Below are positions 17,473-26,811 of a stretch of DNA of 64,000 bases, one piece after another. The notes below the pieces were generated by a model. That model was not told the origin of the DNA. It did not search any database and saw only the letters and a list, made by a program, of their open reading frames with translations. A program made the translations under genes and the position numbers. This DNA comes from Nitrospira sp. (GTDB taxonomy: Bacteria > Nitrospirota > Nitrospiria > Nitrospirales > Nitrospiraceae), in assembly GCA_024760525.1 (NCBI GenBank), contig CP060499.1, positions 2,294,001-2,358,000 on the forward strand. The letters run 5' to 3'. The stretch's first letter is position 1; each line of letters opens with the position of its first letter.

Positions 17473-18051
17473 TCAATACTGCTCAGAATTCACGCCTCCA
17501 CGCACACACCAGGCAGGGAGGGTAAAGGAGTTATTGCCGCCGATGGGATCCTTCGCAGGAATTGACGTTGACCAAAAGCTGGTCGGCTGAAGACCAGAAA
17601 GAAGGCTCGCTGAGACGGACGGCGACGCCATCGGCTGATCCTGCACACTCTTAAGCTCCACCATCGAAGGTAACCGCCATCCAATTGTGCCACCCACCGT
17701 CTTGCTCGCACAGTAGCGAGTCGCATCGGTCCAGGTCCTGAGGGTGGCATCAGGCGTCTCTTCCCATACCAATCCTGTGTGCTTATCTAGCACGGCACCA
17801 GGGAAGGCTGCGACAAAGCGCGGGGCAGACGAGTTGGTGACATCCTCCGCAGGGTAAGAGCGCTTGATTGATGCCCCCCCAACGGGCGCGATGATGTGAC
17901 TCACTTTGTTGACCATTACGGTCAATTGATTGGCTAATACAGCCTGCGTATTCACCGAGGCTACCTCAGTCCCATAATTCATCAAGAGGCCGCCTCCAAC
18001 GAGGACAACGCCTACGACCGCACCTGGCCACGTATATCGCATGGTATTCAT
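17473..18051 (-). CDS. DUF1566 (Lcl C-terminal domain) exported protein
   Basis: 192 residues from ATG 18051, with GAGGAGGGG about 6 bp upstream; a longer frame has no ribosome site. Residues 4-30 look like an uncleaved anchor or signal sequence (WPGAVVGVVLVGGGLLMNYG). The C-terminal half holds the DUF1566 pattern: DKHTGLVWEETPD, TWTDATRYCASKTVGG, GWRLPSMVELKSV, TSFWSTS and AWCVRGG. Related domains occur in extracellular and adhesive proteins. Function unknown. Confidence 0.82.
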   Translation of the reverse strand: MNTMRYTWPGAVVGVVLVGGGLLMNYGTEVASVNTQAVLANQLTVMVNKVSHIIAPVGGASIKRSYPAEDVTNSSAPRFVAAFPGAVLDKHTGLVWEETPDATLRTWTDATRYCASKTVGGTIGWRLPSMVELKSVQDQPMASPSVSASLLSGLQPTSFWSTSIPAKDPIGGNNSFTLPAWCVRGGVNSEQY

Positions 18052-18203
18052 AGAATTCCCCTCCTCTGTTGAGGGTGGATCACCTCTGTTCTTGTGTACG
18101 TGATACCGAAATAATATTGGCTTGACGCTTACTACGTAGAAATAGCAAATCCCGTGCTTTCCGCTCGCAACGGGCTTCAATTGTTCTGAATGGCACAAGC
18201 AGG

Positions 18204-18503
18204 ATGGAAAATCAGGTGTTTTTCACGCACGCGCGTGGCCGGGGCTGGTTGTTTTCAACCGCCTGTATCGAATCGGCTGAATGGGAACCGATCCAGGTGC
18301 ATTGGAATGGATTCACTGGCTATGTTCATCGCCTTGTGCACGACCTGGACGTTGAGAAAGCATTACACTCATTTCCTGCAACGAGACAGCTTCACTTCGA
18401 TCCGGCATTGAAGGGCACTATCGCCGTTCGTAAAACAGTTCCAGCGCCGACGCAACACCCTGAATACGGCCTTTGCGGAAACCTTCGTCCAGGCGAGCCC
18501 TGA
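18204..18503 (+). CDS. Possible hypothetical ORF, overlapping the DnaJ-gene 3' end
   Basis: 99 codons from ATG 18204; the last 86 bp lie over the end of the opposite-strand DnaJ gene. GCAGG sits directly against the ATG, too close for a good ribosome site. The first 70 residues (for example IQVHWNGFTGYVHRLVHDLD) read like a plausible soluble protein, and without it 18052-18417 holds no gene. It may still be chance; I know no homologue. Confidence 0.28.
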   Translation: MENQVFFTHARGRGWLFSTACIESAEWEPIQVHWNGFTGYVHRLVHDLDVEKALHSFPATRQLHFDPALKGTIAVRKTVPAPTQHPEYGLCGNLRPGEP

Positions 18504-19056
18504 GTGATCGGATCGCTCGTTCATCCCCCCGCTTGACGATCCCCTGAGAGACCATCATCTCCATGGCTACCTCGACGAGGCGTCGCTTCCGCTTATTCAT
18601 GTCCTCCGTGACGAGGTCTTCCATGATTTCGGACGCCCGGGTCGTGACTATCGGTTCCAGGAATGAATCATAACCCTGCGCTTGGATCGTTCGTTCTCGA
18701 ATCACCTTTAATTCCTCGCGCACCCGTGCGACATTCGGCATCAAGATCGCGAACACTTCTTTCCGGCCTTCATCGAACAACTTCTGCTCGATTTCATCGA
18801 GAATGAGGCCGGGATCAACTGCCGCCGAGCGCGGCTCATCTCCCCAACTTAACCGATCGTAGCTCTTGCGCTTTTCCGGGTCACCGACGATCTCATAGGC
18901 GACGTTGATCTCGCGGATCCGTTCTTCCGCATCCGTCTTGTGAGGATTGCGGTCGGGATGGTGCTCAAATACCAGCTTGCGATAGGCCTTCTTGATCTCG
19001 TCGTCGGACGCCTCCCGTGAAACGCCCAGCACCTGATAGTAGTTCGTTCGCGCCAT
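18418..19056 (-). CDS. J-domain (DnaJ-like) co-chaperone
   Basis: 212 residues from ATG 19056. Residues 1-68 are a J-domain: NYYQVLGVSREASDDEIKKA, then the HPD loop (HHPDRNPHK), and AYEIVGDPEKRKSYDRL. No Gly/Phe region or zinc-finger domain follows; the remaining 140 residues are charged and helical (EIEQKLFDEGRKEVFAILM and similar). This is a class C J-protein, expected to stimulate a DnaK on a specific client. Its start lies 130 bp from the rightward MFS gene, so the promoters are divergent. Confidence 0.9.
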   Translation of the reverse strand: MARTNYYQVLGVSREASDDEIKKAYRKLVFEHHPDRNPHKTDAEERIREINVAYEIVGDPEKRKSYDRLSWGDEPRSAAVDPGLILDEIEQKLFDEGRKEVFAILMPNVARVREELKVIRERTIQAQGYDSFLEPIVTTRASEIMEDLVTEDMNKRKRRLVEVAMEMMVSQGIVKRGDERAIRSLRARLDEGFRKGRIQGVASALELFYERR

Positions 19057-19186
19057 GCAACGAACTATAGCATGGGGTCTCATCAGCTTCACCTTGACAG
19101 TAGCAGAGATCCTCCTTAGCCTTGCGCGCACTGTAGCGCCGACCACTGCGCTGACTGAAGACATCTCGCAGGCAGAGATCGACAGC

Positions 19187-20455
19187 ATGACTACGCTCTC
19201 TTGGCGATCCGGGGTGACCAGCTATCAGTGGTTGGTCTTATTCGTCGCCTGGTTGGGATGGGTCTTTGATGCGATGGACGCGACAATTTACGCGATTGTC
19301 CTCCATCCGGCCCTCCACGATCTGTTGCATTCCGCAAGCGGTGGTCCTCCGACGACAGAGCAAATCGGATGGTACGGCGGGATCATCTTTTCCATCTTCC
19401 TCATCGGTTGGGCGATCGGCGGCATCACGTTCGGCGTGCTCGCCGATCGCTTCGGACGCACGAAAGTGCTGATCGTTACAATCCTTATTTACGCCGTGTT
19501 CACCGGGGCCGCTGCATTGGCTGAGACCTGGTGGCATCTGGCGCTATCCCGCTTTCTCACAGCACTCGGCATCGGCGGTGAATGGGCGGCAGGTGCCGCG
19601 ATTGTGGCTGAGACGTGGCCGGAAGATAAGCGCGCCAAAGCGGCGGGTGTGCTCCAGTCAGCGTGGGCGGTGGGATTTTTTCTGGCTGCGACGATGAATC
19701 TCACATTGAAGGAAACCTATGGATGGCGCGGCTTGTTTGTGATCGGTATCGCTCCTGCGTTCGTTGCCCTCTTCGTCCGGTGGTGGGTCAAGGAACCGGA
19801 ACGCTGGACCCATGCACATGAGGAGCACGCTATCCCATTGACGGCCATCTTTCATGGTGATTTACGGCGATCCACGTTGGTGGGTTCCGCGCTTGCTTTT
19901 GTCGCGGTATTCGGTCTCTGGGGTTCCACAAATTGGGCGCCGACCCTCATTCGTGAGTTGCCGGACCTCAAGGGAGAGGATCCGACGACGCTCACCAAAT
20001 ACGTCAGCTACGCCATTATGGCGTTGAACGCCGGGGCGATCTTTGGCTACCTGGGCTTCGGCCCACTTGCCGATCGCTTCGGGCGTCGGCCGGTGTTCGC
20101 TCTGATGTGTGTGGGGAGTTTCATCATGTTACCGGTCACCTATCTTATACCATCAAGTTATAGTGGGATCTTGATGCTCTTGCCGATATTAGGGTTCTTT
20201 AACAATGGGATTTTCAGCGGGTTTCCAATTTATCTCCCGGAATTGTATCCGACGAAGTTACGGGCAACCGGGGCCGGCTTTTGCTTCAACGCAGGTCGCG
20301 TGCTGGCCTCGGCCTCGCCATTTCTCACGGGATGGCTGGTCACGACGCTCGGCTCCTTCAGCCGAGCGGCCAGCACCATCGCCCTTATCTATTTGATTGG
20401 ACTGGTAGTTTTGCTCTTTGCCCAGGAAACCAAAGGTCGTCGTCTGCCCGACTAG
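19187..20455 (+). CDS. MFS transporter (metabolite:H+ symporter type)
   Basis: 422 residues if started at ATG 19187; the extra 44 upstream codons of the open frame cover the divergent promoter and look non-coding. Twelve hydrophobic segments are visible. The first half carries DAMDATIYAIVL in helix 1 and the loop 2-3 signature GVLADRFGRTKVL; the second half repeats it as GPLADRFGRRPVF. LGIGGEWAAGAAIVAETWP and FPIYLPELYPTKLRATGAGF are typical of the sugar- and carboxylate-transporting branch. Substrate cannot be assigned. Confidence 0.9.
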   Translation: MTTLSWRSGVTSYQWLVLFVAWLGWVFDAMDATIYAIVLHPALHDLLHSASGGPPTTEQIGWYGGIIFSIFLIGWAIGGITFGVLADRFGRTKVLIVTILIYAVFTGAAALAETWWHLALSRFLTALGIGGEWAAGAAIVAETWPEDKRAKAAGVLQSAWAVGFFLAATMNLTLKETYGWRGLFVIGIAPAFVALFVRWWVKEPERWTHAHEEHAIPLTAIFHGDLRRSTLVGSALAFVAVFGLWGSTNWAPTLIRELPDLKGEDPTTLTKYVSYAIMALNAGAIFGYLGFGPLADRFGRRPVFALMCVGSFIMLPVTYLIPSSYSGILMLLPILGFFNNGIFSGFPIYLPELYPTKLRATGAGFCFNAGRVLASASPFLTGWLVTTLGSFSRAASTIALIYLIGLVVLLFAQETKGRRLPD

Positions 20456-20506
20456 AGTCTTTCCACCCTTGACTTTAGATTTTTCGAGTTTATTCTGAAA
20501 CTTACG

Positions 20507-21196
20507 ATGAACACACCCAATCAAACCCCAAGAGTCTTGACCCATGACGAGCGAAAAGCTGCAGAAGCGGCGTTTTCAGGTCGTCCATTCAATCCTGGTT
20601 GGTCGGAATCTGCGAGGAGAATCTATGACGGGCTGATCCAAGCGCTTCCGATTCTGCCAGATGATTCGACCTTGGCGCCTAGCGAAGCGATTCGAGAGGA
20701 GAAGGAAACGGTTCAAGCAGTTCCCTCGCTGCCGACAGCGGAAGAACCAAAGCTCGAAAGTCCCGCAAGCTTAGGAAAAGCACCCGAGGTCAAGGCAGAG
20801 GGATCGGTGAATCAGTTGATCACGAATCGGCAAGAAGCTATTCAGTCTGGTTTCCTGATTGATGTGACAACGGATGCCCAAAAGCTGGGTATCAGTTTCC
20901 CGATCACCATTACAAAGCCTCTGTGGGAAATGGGCATCGCCCCTTCTCAGACGTTGTCGGAGGAAGACAAGTCCGGACGATTGCGTGACGTATTGATGGC
21001 CTTCCGTATCCGTCTCGCCAGTCAAACCACACTCTCGCCGCTGATCGATTTTCCGGCGATGTTGGCGTTGCCGCCTGAAGGCGTGCCGCAGCCTGTGCCG
21101 CTATTCGCATTCATTCAAGCGGACGAACAGCACCGTCCGATGGCCACCCTGCTCCTGCCCAACGAAGTCTCGGCCTCGATTACTCCGATGAACTAG
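20507..21196 (+). CDS. Hypothetical protein, DUF6573-like C-terminal half
   Basis: 229 residues from ATG 20507. Residues 1-50 are polar and helical, 55-100 a Pro/Glu-rich linker, and 105-225 a compact domain with AIQSGFLIDVTTDAQKLGIS, FPITITKPLWEM, SGRLRDVLMAF and a final VPLFAFIQADEQHRPMATLL. The order (acidic loop, ITxxLW, GRLxDVL) resembles the DUF6573 family as I remember it; I am only moderately sure. No signal peptide. Its end lies 32 bp from the tRNA-nucleotidyltransferase remnant that borders the nuo operon. Confidence 0.65.
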   Translation: MNTPNQTPRVLTHDERKAAEAAFSGRPFNPGWSESARRIYDGLIQALPILPDDSTLAPSEAIREEKETVQAVPSLPTAEEPKLESPASLGKAPEVKAEGSVNQLITNRQEAIQSGFLIDVTTDAQKLGISFPITITKPLWEMGIAPSQTLSEEDKSGRLRDVLMAFRIRLASQTTLSPLIDFPAMLALPPEGVPQPVPLFAFIQADEQHRPMATLLLPNEVSASITPMN

Positions 21197-21227
21197 CGGA
21201 TTTTCCCAGGCCGTCGAGTTCAGACGC

Positions 21228-21410
21228 TAAGTTCCTCTCTTCCGATTCCGTTTTGATCTCCCTGTTCAGGTGTGCATCGAGCAACCGGTCGAGGATCTTC
21301 CTAAATTGCGGGCCTATTTTAATCCCATTGCCTTCAGATCGGTGCCCGACAGAATCGGCTTCACATGCTGATAGGTCGTGAGGAAAGCTTAGACCTGTCG
21401 CTTAACAGTT
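21228..21410 (-). pseudogene. 3' remnant of a tRNA nucleotidyltransferase gene
   Basis: The minus strand encodes TVKRQV*AFLTTYQHVKPIL..., then after a 1-base loss GPQFRKILDRLLDAHLNREI..., matching the last about 65 residues of the intact enzyme at 36859-39486 (49 of 60 compared residues identical by eye). A Ser codon TCA has become TAA, and one base is missing between LK and GPQF, so it cannot be translated through. The matching DNA of the intact copy is 36885-37060, in the same orientation. It lies 30 bp downstream of the nuoN stop codon and carries no promoter or start. Confidence 0.9.
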
Positions 21411-21440
21411 AGGGGTATGGAGTACACGGCTCGAACTGAT

Positions 21441-22928
21441 TCATGGTCTCTGCACGGCCACCATGAGCAGGTTACTGACAGAATCCCGGATCACTTCCAT
21501 CAGTGGTCCTGGATAGAGTCCTAATATGAGAATGATCGAGGCAACGAATCCCAGAGAGAAAGCAGCCGTCCAGCCTGCCGTCTGGCGAGATTGAATAGGC
21601 AGTCCTTGAGGAGCGGTTGCCTGTGCCGGCTCTTCGTCGAACAACGTCACGATCAGTCGCAGATAGTAGTACAGGCTGACGACGCTGTTCCCGATCAGCG
21701 CCAGTACCAGCCACCACAGACCGGCGTCGACGCCGGCCGCAATTGCATAAAACTTCCCGATAAATCCCGCTGTCACCGGGATACCGGCCAAGGACAACAG
21801 GCTCAGCGCCAGCATGGCGGCGAGCCAGGGCCGAGTCCAAAACAACCCTTGATAGTCCTCGAAACGATTCTTGTCCCCTCCCTCGCTCGAATACACCGTC
21901 ACCACGCCAAAGGCACCCAACGACATGGCACAGTAGACGATGACATAAAAGGTGACTGCTTCGGCAGCGGGGAGACCACCAGCCAGCAGCGCGACCAGCA
22001 CATAACCAAAGTGGGCGATTGAGGAATAGGCCAGGAGCCGTTTCACATTCTGTTGTAAGAGCGCAAGGACATTCCCTGTGACCATTGACACAACCGCCAG
22101 GAGGCTGAACAGATGGACAACCGGAGGCAATTCCAACACCCCAACTTCGGTGGCGAATCGGAGTAGCAATGCCACCACTGCTGCCTTGGAGACGGTTGCG
22201 ATATAGGTCGTGATGGGAGTAGGCGCTCCCTGGTAGACATCGGGAATCCACATATGAAACGGTGCGAGCCCGAGCTTCAAGGCGATCCCAACGAGAACCA
22301 GGATTAATCCTCCTAACCACAGTGCAGGAACGGACTGCGCCTGTTTCATGATTGCTCCCACACCGTGAAAGGTCATGGCACCGCTTTCGAAATACAGAAG
22401 CGCTAGACCGAACAGAAGGAGCGCGGACGCGGTGATGGACAACAGCAGGTATTTCACCGCGGCTTCGAGCGGATGGCGTCTCGTGCGTAAGTACCCGATC
22501 AGACTACAGAGGGACAGGCCGAGGAGTTCGAACCCAAGAAAAAACGACACGAAATGCGCAGCGGTGGTTAGGACCAATCCCCCGAAGGTGGCCAGCAGGA
22601 GAAGCACATAATATTCCTCCACACCCTCCTTCTCACGAAACTGGAAATTCAAGTATCGGTACGATAATGCGATGATGACCATCGTGGCAGTCAGGACGAG
22701 TCCCATGTACAACAAGGCATGTCTATCCACGACCAGTAAGGTCGTCACGGCTCGTGGGGCCGCCGTGGCCGCCCAGGGTAATGTTGCCAGCGTGAGGAGA
22801 CATGACACAAACGCGAGGATGGCGATGCGCGCATGGTGTCGCCGACAGGCAATCGAGAGCATGGTCACAAGGGAGAAGACCCCAAGATCTAGGAGTGGTG
22901 AAAGGGCAATGAAGTCTTGGAGTGTCAT
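21441..22928 (-). CDS. nuoN: NADH-quinone oxidoreductase subunit N
   Basis: 495 residues from ATG 22928, overlapping the end of nuoM by 4 bp (ATGA). An antiporter-like membrane subunit of complex I with about 14 spans: LLLATFGGLVLTTAAHFVSF near helix 4, SLCSLIGYLRTRRHPLEAAVKYLLLS with the key Glu and Lys around helices 5-7, FHMWIPDVYQGAPTPIT, and LLAYSSIAHFGYVLVAL with the conserved Lys nearby (NVKRLLAYSS). It moves protons while the hydrophilic arm oxidises NADH. Last gene of the operon; a decayed tRNA-nucleotidyltransferase fragment follows. Confidence 0.96.
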   Translation of the reverse strand: MTLQDFIALSPLLDLGVFSLVTMLSIACRRHHARIAILAFVSCLLTLATLPWAATAAPRAVTTLLVVDRHALLYMGLVLTATMVIIALSYRYLNFQFREKEGVEEYYVLLLLATFGGLVLTTAAHFVSFFLGFELLGLSLCSLIGYLRTRRHPLEAAVKYLLLSITASALLLFGLALLYFESGAMTFHGVGAIMKQAQSVPALWLGGLILVLVGIALKLGLAPFHMWIPDVYQGAPTPITTYIATVSKAAVVALLLRFATEVGVLELPPVVHLFSLLAVVSMVTGNVLALLQQNVKRLLAYSSIAHFGYVLVALLAGGLPAAEAVTFYVIVYCAMSLGAFGVVTVYSSEGGDKNRFEDYQGLFWTRPWLAAMLALSLLSLAGIPVTAGFIGKFYAIAAGVDAGLWWLVLALIGNSVVSLYYYLRLIVTLFDEEPAQATAPQGLPIQSRQTAGWTAAFSLGFVASIILILGLYPGPLMEVIRDSVSNLLMVAVQRP

Positions 22929-24478
22929 GGGGCACTCCCTTGCGAGGTCCCAATGTGGGACGACAGCAGAGGTCCTGATGGCGAGGGAGTCGGATGGGGT
23001 GACGCCACCGCCGACTGTACAAGCTGTTCCATGACCGGCCTCGCGGTGGTCAATACTATCTTCGGGTAGAGACCAAGCCAGATCTGCAGGACTGCCATGA
23101 AGAGTAATGTCCCAAACGCGACATTCGACAGGTCCGGAGCCATACGGGCATCTCGTTGCTGGCCAAAGAATGTACGTTGCATCATGCCTAACGAATAAAT
23201 GGCTGCCATAACCATGCCGATGGATGCCAGGATGATCATGAATGGTTGAACCGCATAGGATCCGAACAGGATGAGAAATTCACCGATGAAATTGGCCATG
23301 CCAGGCAACCCCAGTGATGCGCAGGCAAAGAAGAGCGCCATCGAGGCAAGGCGTGGCGTCACACTCCACAGTCCTCCCATCTGCCCCATCTCCCTCGTCT
23401 GGTAACGCTCCTGAAGCGCGCCAGCCAACAGGAAGAGGCCGCCGGTGCTCAACCCATGCGCCACCATCTGCATCACCGTTCCTTGAAGCGCCAACTCCGT
23501 CCCAGCAAAGGCACCGAGCAGGATGAATCCCATGTGGCTCATGCTGCTGTAGGCCACCAGTCGTTTGATATCCGTTTGTGCACAGGCCAATATCGCTCCA
23601 TAGAGAATACTGAGCGTCCCAAGTCCCATGACGAAGGGAGCAATATCACTGATCGCTTCCGGAAACATCGGCACCGTGAACCGCAGCAAACCATAGGCGC
23701 CGGTTTTACCCAAGATCCCGGCGAGGATGATCGTTGCTCCGGTGGGCGCCTCTGTGTAGGTATCCGGCAGCCACGTATGGAAGGGAAGCGCCGGCAGCTT
23801 TACAAGAAACCCAATGAGAAATGCGAGCATCAACCACCTGGCCATCTCGCTGGATAGGGTCAGTCCCATCAGGTCGGCATAGTCGAAACTCGGCCGCCCT
23901 GTCGCCTGTTGATGCAGGAGTGCGAGGGCGACAATCGCAACGAGCAGCACTAAGCTCCCCGCCTGCGTAAACAAGAAGAACTTGAATGAAGCGTGCCGGC
24001 GCTGTGCATGGCCCCAGATGATGATCAGGAGATACATGGGAACGAGCATGAGCTCCCAAAAGAAGAAAAACAGAAACAGATCGATGGCGAGAAACACCCC
24101 GATGACGCCACCAAGGGCCAGCAGGACGTTACAATGAAACAATCCGACCCGGGTCTGGATTTCTGTCCAGGAGGCAATGATGGCAACGACCCCAACGAAG
24201 GCCGTCAACAGAATGAGGATCACACTCAGCCCATCGAGGCCAAGATGCAGGCTGATGCCCCAGCGGGGAATCCAACTGACGTGACTTTCTACAAGCCATA
24301 CCCCATGGCCTGACGCCCGAAGCGAGTGACCTTGGCTCCCGAGGAAGGACGCCAGCAGAAAATCAACGGACATGGCACTGAGTGCGATCCAACGGGGAGC
24401 ATAGCGAGACCATTGCTGTCCCATACAGGCGAAGGGTGCCGCGAGAATTGGAATGAGTATGAGCAGCCAGAGGACCAT
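22925..24478 (-). CDS. nuoM: NADH-quinone oxidoreductase subunit M
   Basis: 517 residues from ATG 24478, five bases after the nuoL stop; the longer frame reaching 24610 lies inside nuoL and is a shadow. An antiporter-like subunit with about 14 spans: LLIIIWGHAQRRHASFKFFL after helix 5, FHTWLPDTYTEAPTGATIIL, and TDIKRLVAYSSMSHMGFILL with the conserved Lys of the discontinuous helix. The C-terminus has a polar tail of about 50 residues. Part of the membrane proton-pumping arm. Confidence 0.96.
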   Translation of the reverse strand: MVLWLLILIPILAAPFACMGQQWSRYAPRWIALSAMSVDFLLASFLGSQGHSLRASGHGVWLVESHVSWIPRWGISLHLGLDGLSVILILLTAFVGVVAIIASWTEIQTRVGLFHCNVLLALGGVIGVFLAIDLFLFFFFWELMLVPMYLLIIIWGHAQRRHASFKFFLFTQAGSLVLLVAIVALALLHQQATGRPSFDYADLMGLTLSSEMARWLMLAFLIGFLVKLPALPFHTWLPDTYTEAPTGATIILAGILGKTGAYGLLRFTVPMFPEAISDIAPFVMGLGTLSILYGAILACAQTDIKRLVAYSSMSHMGFILLGAFAGTELALQGTVMQMVAHGLSTGGLFLLAGALQERYQTREMGQMGGLWSVTPRLASMALFFACASLGLPGMANFIGEFLILFGSYAVQPFMIILASIGMVMAAIYSLGMMQRTFFGQQRDARMAPDLSNVAFGTLLFMAVLQIWLGLYPKIVLTTARPVMEQLVQSAVASPHPTPSPSGPLLSSHIGTSQGSAP

Positions 24479-24483
24479 TGCAT

Positions 24484-26373
24484 TCACATTGCAAAGAGAC
24501 CGATTAACATCAGTGTCCCAACGGCAATGGTGGCGGCATACCACCGGACATGCCCCGTCTGAGTGTGACTCATCCAGCCATGACAGGATGCAGCGCCGAC
24601 GGCCAGCCACTCATACCCGCGATCGAGAATATCACCTGGATGTCTGGTCAAGGAGCACCATGGTCGCACAAACATGCGATCATACAGACGATCGAACCCC
24701 CACCCTCCTTGCAGCAAGGTCACCGAAGGTCGATCCTTGGATTGATCTGACCATCGCGCAGGAAAGAGGGCGCCAGGCAGGAACAGGAGAGCGGCCAACC
24801 CAATCCCGAGCAGTGCCGCGACGGTCACGGCAATCTGTTCACGAGCTTCATGTGATTCATCCATGCCAGGAAGCAGCTCCATCGCTGGAAGCGCGTGCGA
24901 CAAGTAGTCGCTGAACAGGGTCACATTCCCCAGCGTGTGAGGCATCTCGAGAAAACCAACGGTGAGCGCAAGGAAGGCCAGTACCACCAGAGGCACACGC
25001 ATGGCCAAACCTGGTTCGCCGGTCGGCTGCGTGCGGACCTCACCAAAAAACACCCGAAAGATCAGCCGGAAGCTGTAGAGGCCGGTCAGCAGCGCCCCGA
25101 ATAAGGCCCCAAACCAGATCCACCGATGGCTTAAGGGTGAGGACCAGGCAGACCACAAGATCCAGTCTTTGCTGTAAAACCCTGACGTAATGAGAGGAAC
25201 GCCTGACATAGCCGCGGCTCCGATCAAGAATGTCCAAAAGGTCCAGGGCAGATGCCGCCGAAGTCCGCCCATCCGGAAAATGTCCTGTTCATGATGAAGA
25301 CTGTGGATGACTGATCCAGCTGCAAGGAAGAGCAGGGCTTTGAAGCACGAATGGGTCAGAAAATGAAAGAGCGCGGCTGACCAGGCGCCGACACCGAGCG
25401 CCAGAAACATATAGCCGATCTGGCTCATCGTCGAATACGCGAGCACCCGCTTGATGTCGTGTTGAACCAGCGCGCTCGTCGCAGCAAGCAGCAACGTGGC
25501 CAGGCCGAGCACCGCGATGATCTCTTGCACCAACGGGGCGAGCGTAAACAGATGATGCATGCGGGCAATGAGGTAGACTCCTGCCGTCACCATCGTGGCC
25601 GCATGAATCAGCGCGCTCACCGGCGTGGGGCCGGCCATTGCGTCCGGCAACCACACTTGGAGCGGCAATTGCGCCGACTTCCCGACCGCCCCGATCAAGA
25701 AGAGCACCGCCACGATCATGGCAAGGTTTGACCCAACCGGCCACGCCTCTGTCGCAAGGCTCTGGACCTGTTGGATCGACAAGGTTTTGAATTGCGTGAA
25801 GAGGATAAATAGCCCGATGGCAAACGCAGTGTCTCCGATGCGAGTGACGATAAAGGCCTTCTGCGCGGCAGTGCCGTATTCTGGTTCGCGATACCAAAAC
25901 CCGATCAAGAGGTAGCTGCAGAGTCCCACCCCTTCCCAGCCCAGATAGAGCAGAAGGAGATTGTCCGCCAGTACCAGCGTCAGCATGGCGGCCACGAACA
26001 GATTCATATAAGCAAAAAACCTGGCGTATCCCTCATCGTCAGCCATGTACTCGGCGGAGTACAGATGGATCAAAAATCCGATGCCGGTGATCACCGCCAC
26101 CATCAAGAGTGACAGCGCATCCAGGTACCAGGAAATGCCGACCGTCATCCCGGACGTATCGATCCAATTCCACAACGTTTGATGGTAAGACTCACGACCT
26201 GGAAAGATCGGGAGAAAATCCGCGGCGACAAGCGCAGTGGTCACGGCTGCTGTCCCCACTGAACCACAACCGACCCACGCAACCTGCGACCGAGATAAAC
26301 GCCCTCCGGACAGCGCCAGCACCAGAAAACCGGCGAGCGGAAGTGCTGGAATCAGCCAAATCAAGTTGATCAT
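24484..26373 (-). CDS. nuoL: NADH-quinone oxidoreductase subunit L
   Basis: 629 residues from ATG 26373. The largest antiporter-like subunit, with LIHLYSAEYMADDEGYARFF near the start, LLLYLGWEGVGLCSYLLIGF (conserved Glu of helix 5), LQVWLPDAMAGPTPVSALIHAATM, HDIKRVLAYSTMSQIGYMFL, and the long amphipathic lateral helix and final anchor in the last about 130 residues. Length is near the usual 610-650. A 138-bp gap with inverted repeats separates it from nuoK upstream, the widest gap in the operon. Confidence 0.97.
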   Translation of the reverse strand: MINLIWLIPALPLAGFLVLALSGGRLSRSQVAWVGCGSVGTAAVTTALVAADFLPIFPGRESYHQTLWNWIDTSGMTVGISWYLDALSLLMVAVITGIGFLIHLYSAEYMADDEGYARFFAYMNLFVAAMLTLVLADNLLLLYLGWEGVGLCSYLLIGFWYREPEYGTAAQKAFIVTRIGDTAFAIGLFILFTQFKTLSIQQVQSLATEAWPVGSNLAMIVAVLFLIGAVGKSAQLPLQVWLPDAMAGPTPVSALIHAATMVTAGVYLIARMHHLFTLAPLVQEIIAVLGLATLLLAATSALVQHDIKRVLAYSTMSQIGYMFLALGVGAWSAALFHFLTHSCFKALLFLAAGSVIHSLHHEQDIFRMGGLRRHLPWTFWTFLIGAAAMSGVPLITSGFYSKDWILWSAWSSPLSHRWIWFGALFGALLTGLYSFRLIFRVFFGEVRTQPTGEPGLAMRVPLVVLAFLALTVGFLEMPHTLGNVTLFSDYLSHALPAMELLPGMDESHEAREQIAVTVAALLGIGLAALLFLPGALFPARWSDQSKDRPSVTLLQGGWGFDRLYDRMFVRPWCSLTRHPGDILDRGYEWLAVGAASCHGWMSHTQTGHVRWYAATIAVGTLMLIGLFAM

Positions 26374-26420
26374 CTCGTCTCTCGTCGTATGTGAATCCCG
26401 CTAGAAAATGTTTCGTGCCC

Positions 26421-26477
26421 CGAGTTTCCTGTTTCGAGCCGGATAAAGCACACCATGAGACCAGAAACTCGAAACAG
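26421..26477. repeat. Inverted repeat in the nuoK-nuoL gap
   Basis: CTGTTTCGAG (26429-26438) and CTCGAAACAG (26468-26477) are exact inverse complements, 29 bp apart; CGAGTTTC (26421-26428) likewise pairs with GAAACTCG (26464-26471). In RNA this could form a hairpin between nuoK and nuoL, which may tune expression or mark an old repeat element. Confidence 0.6.
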
Positions 26478-26511
26478 AAACCCTTTGTCCCTCGATCGAT
26501 CGTTCACATGC

Positions 26512-26811
26512 TCACCCTCTCATCTCGCAGAATGCATCGGCGTCCAATGTTCGAAACCGATGTGACAACTGCAGCACAATCCCCAGTGCCACAGAGACCT
26601 CAGCCGCCGCCAGGGTAAGGATGAACAGGAACATGATCTCGCCATCGACTTGTCCCCAACGGGCCCCCCCGGCAATGAACGCGAGAGCGGCGGCGTTCAA
26701 CATGATTTCGAGCGACAGGAGCATGTACAGGATGTTCCGACGACTCAATAAACCGATCAATCCAAGACCGAACAGCATGATGGACAACACGAGGGCAGGC
26801 GTGCTCAACAT
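26512..26811 (-). CDS. nuoK: NADH-quinone oxidoreductase subunit K
   Basis: 99 residues from ATG 26811, which shares one base with the nuoJ stop (TGATG). Three spans with the conserved acidic residues in helices 2 and 3: MLLSLEIMLNAAALAFIA (Glu) and FILTLAAAEVSVALGIVLQL (Glu). Length is the usual 100. A longer open frame reaching upstream overlaps nuoJ and is not coding. Forms part of the proton path between the quinone site and the antiporter subunits. Confidence 0.96.
   Translation of the reverse strand: MLSTPALVLSIMLFGLGLIGLLSRRNILYMLLSLEIMLNAAALAFIAGGARWGQVDGEIMFLFILTLAAAEVSVALGIVLQLSHRFRTLDADAFCEMRG

Noticed and set aside
26421..26477. Inverted repeats as ends of an insertion sequence
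   Set aside because: Only about 30 bp lie between the arms and no transposase or target duplication is present.
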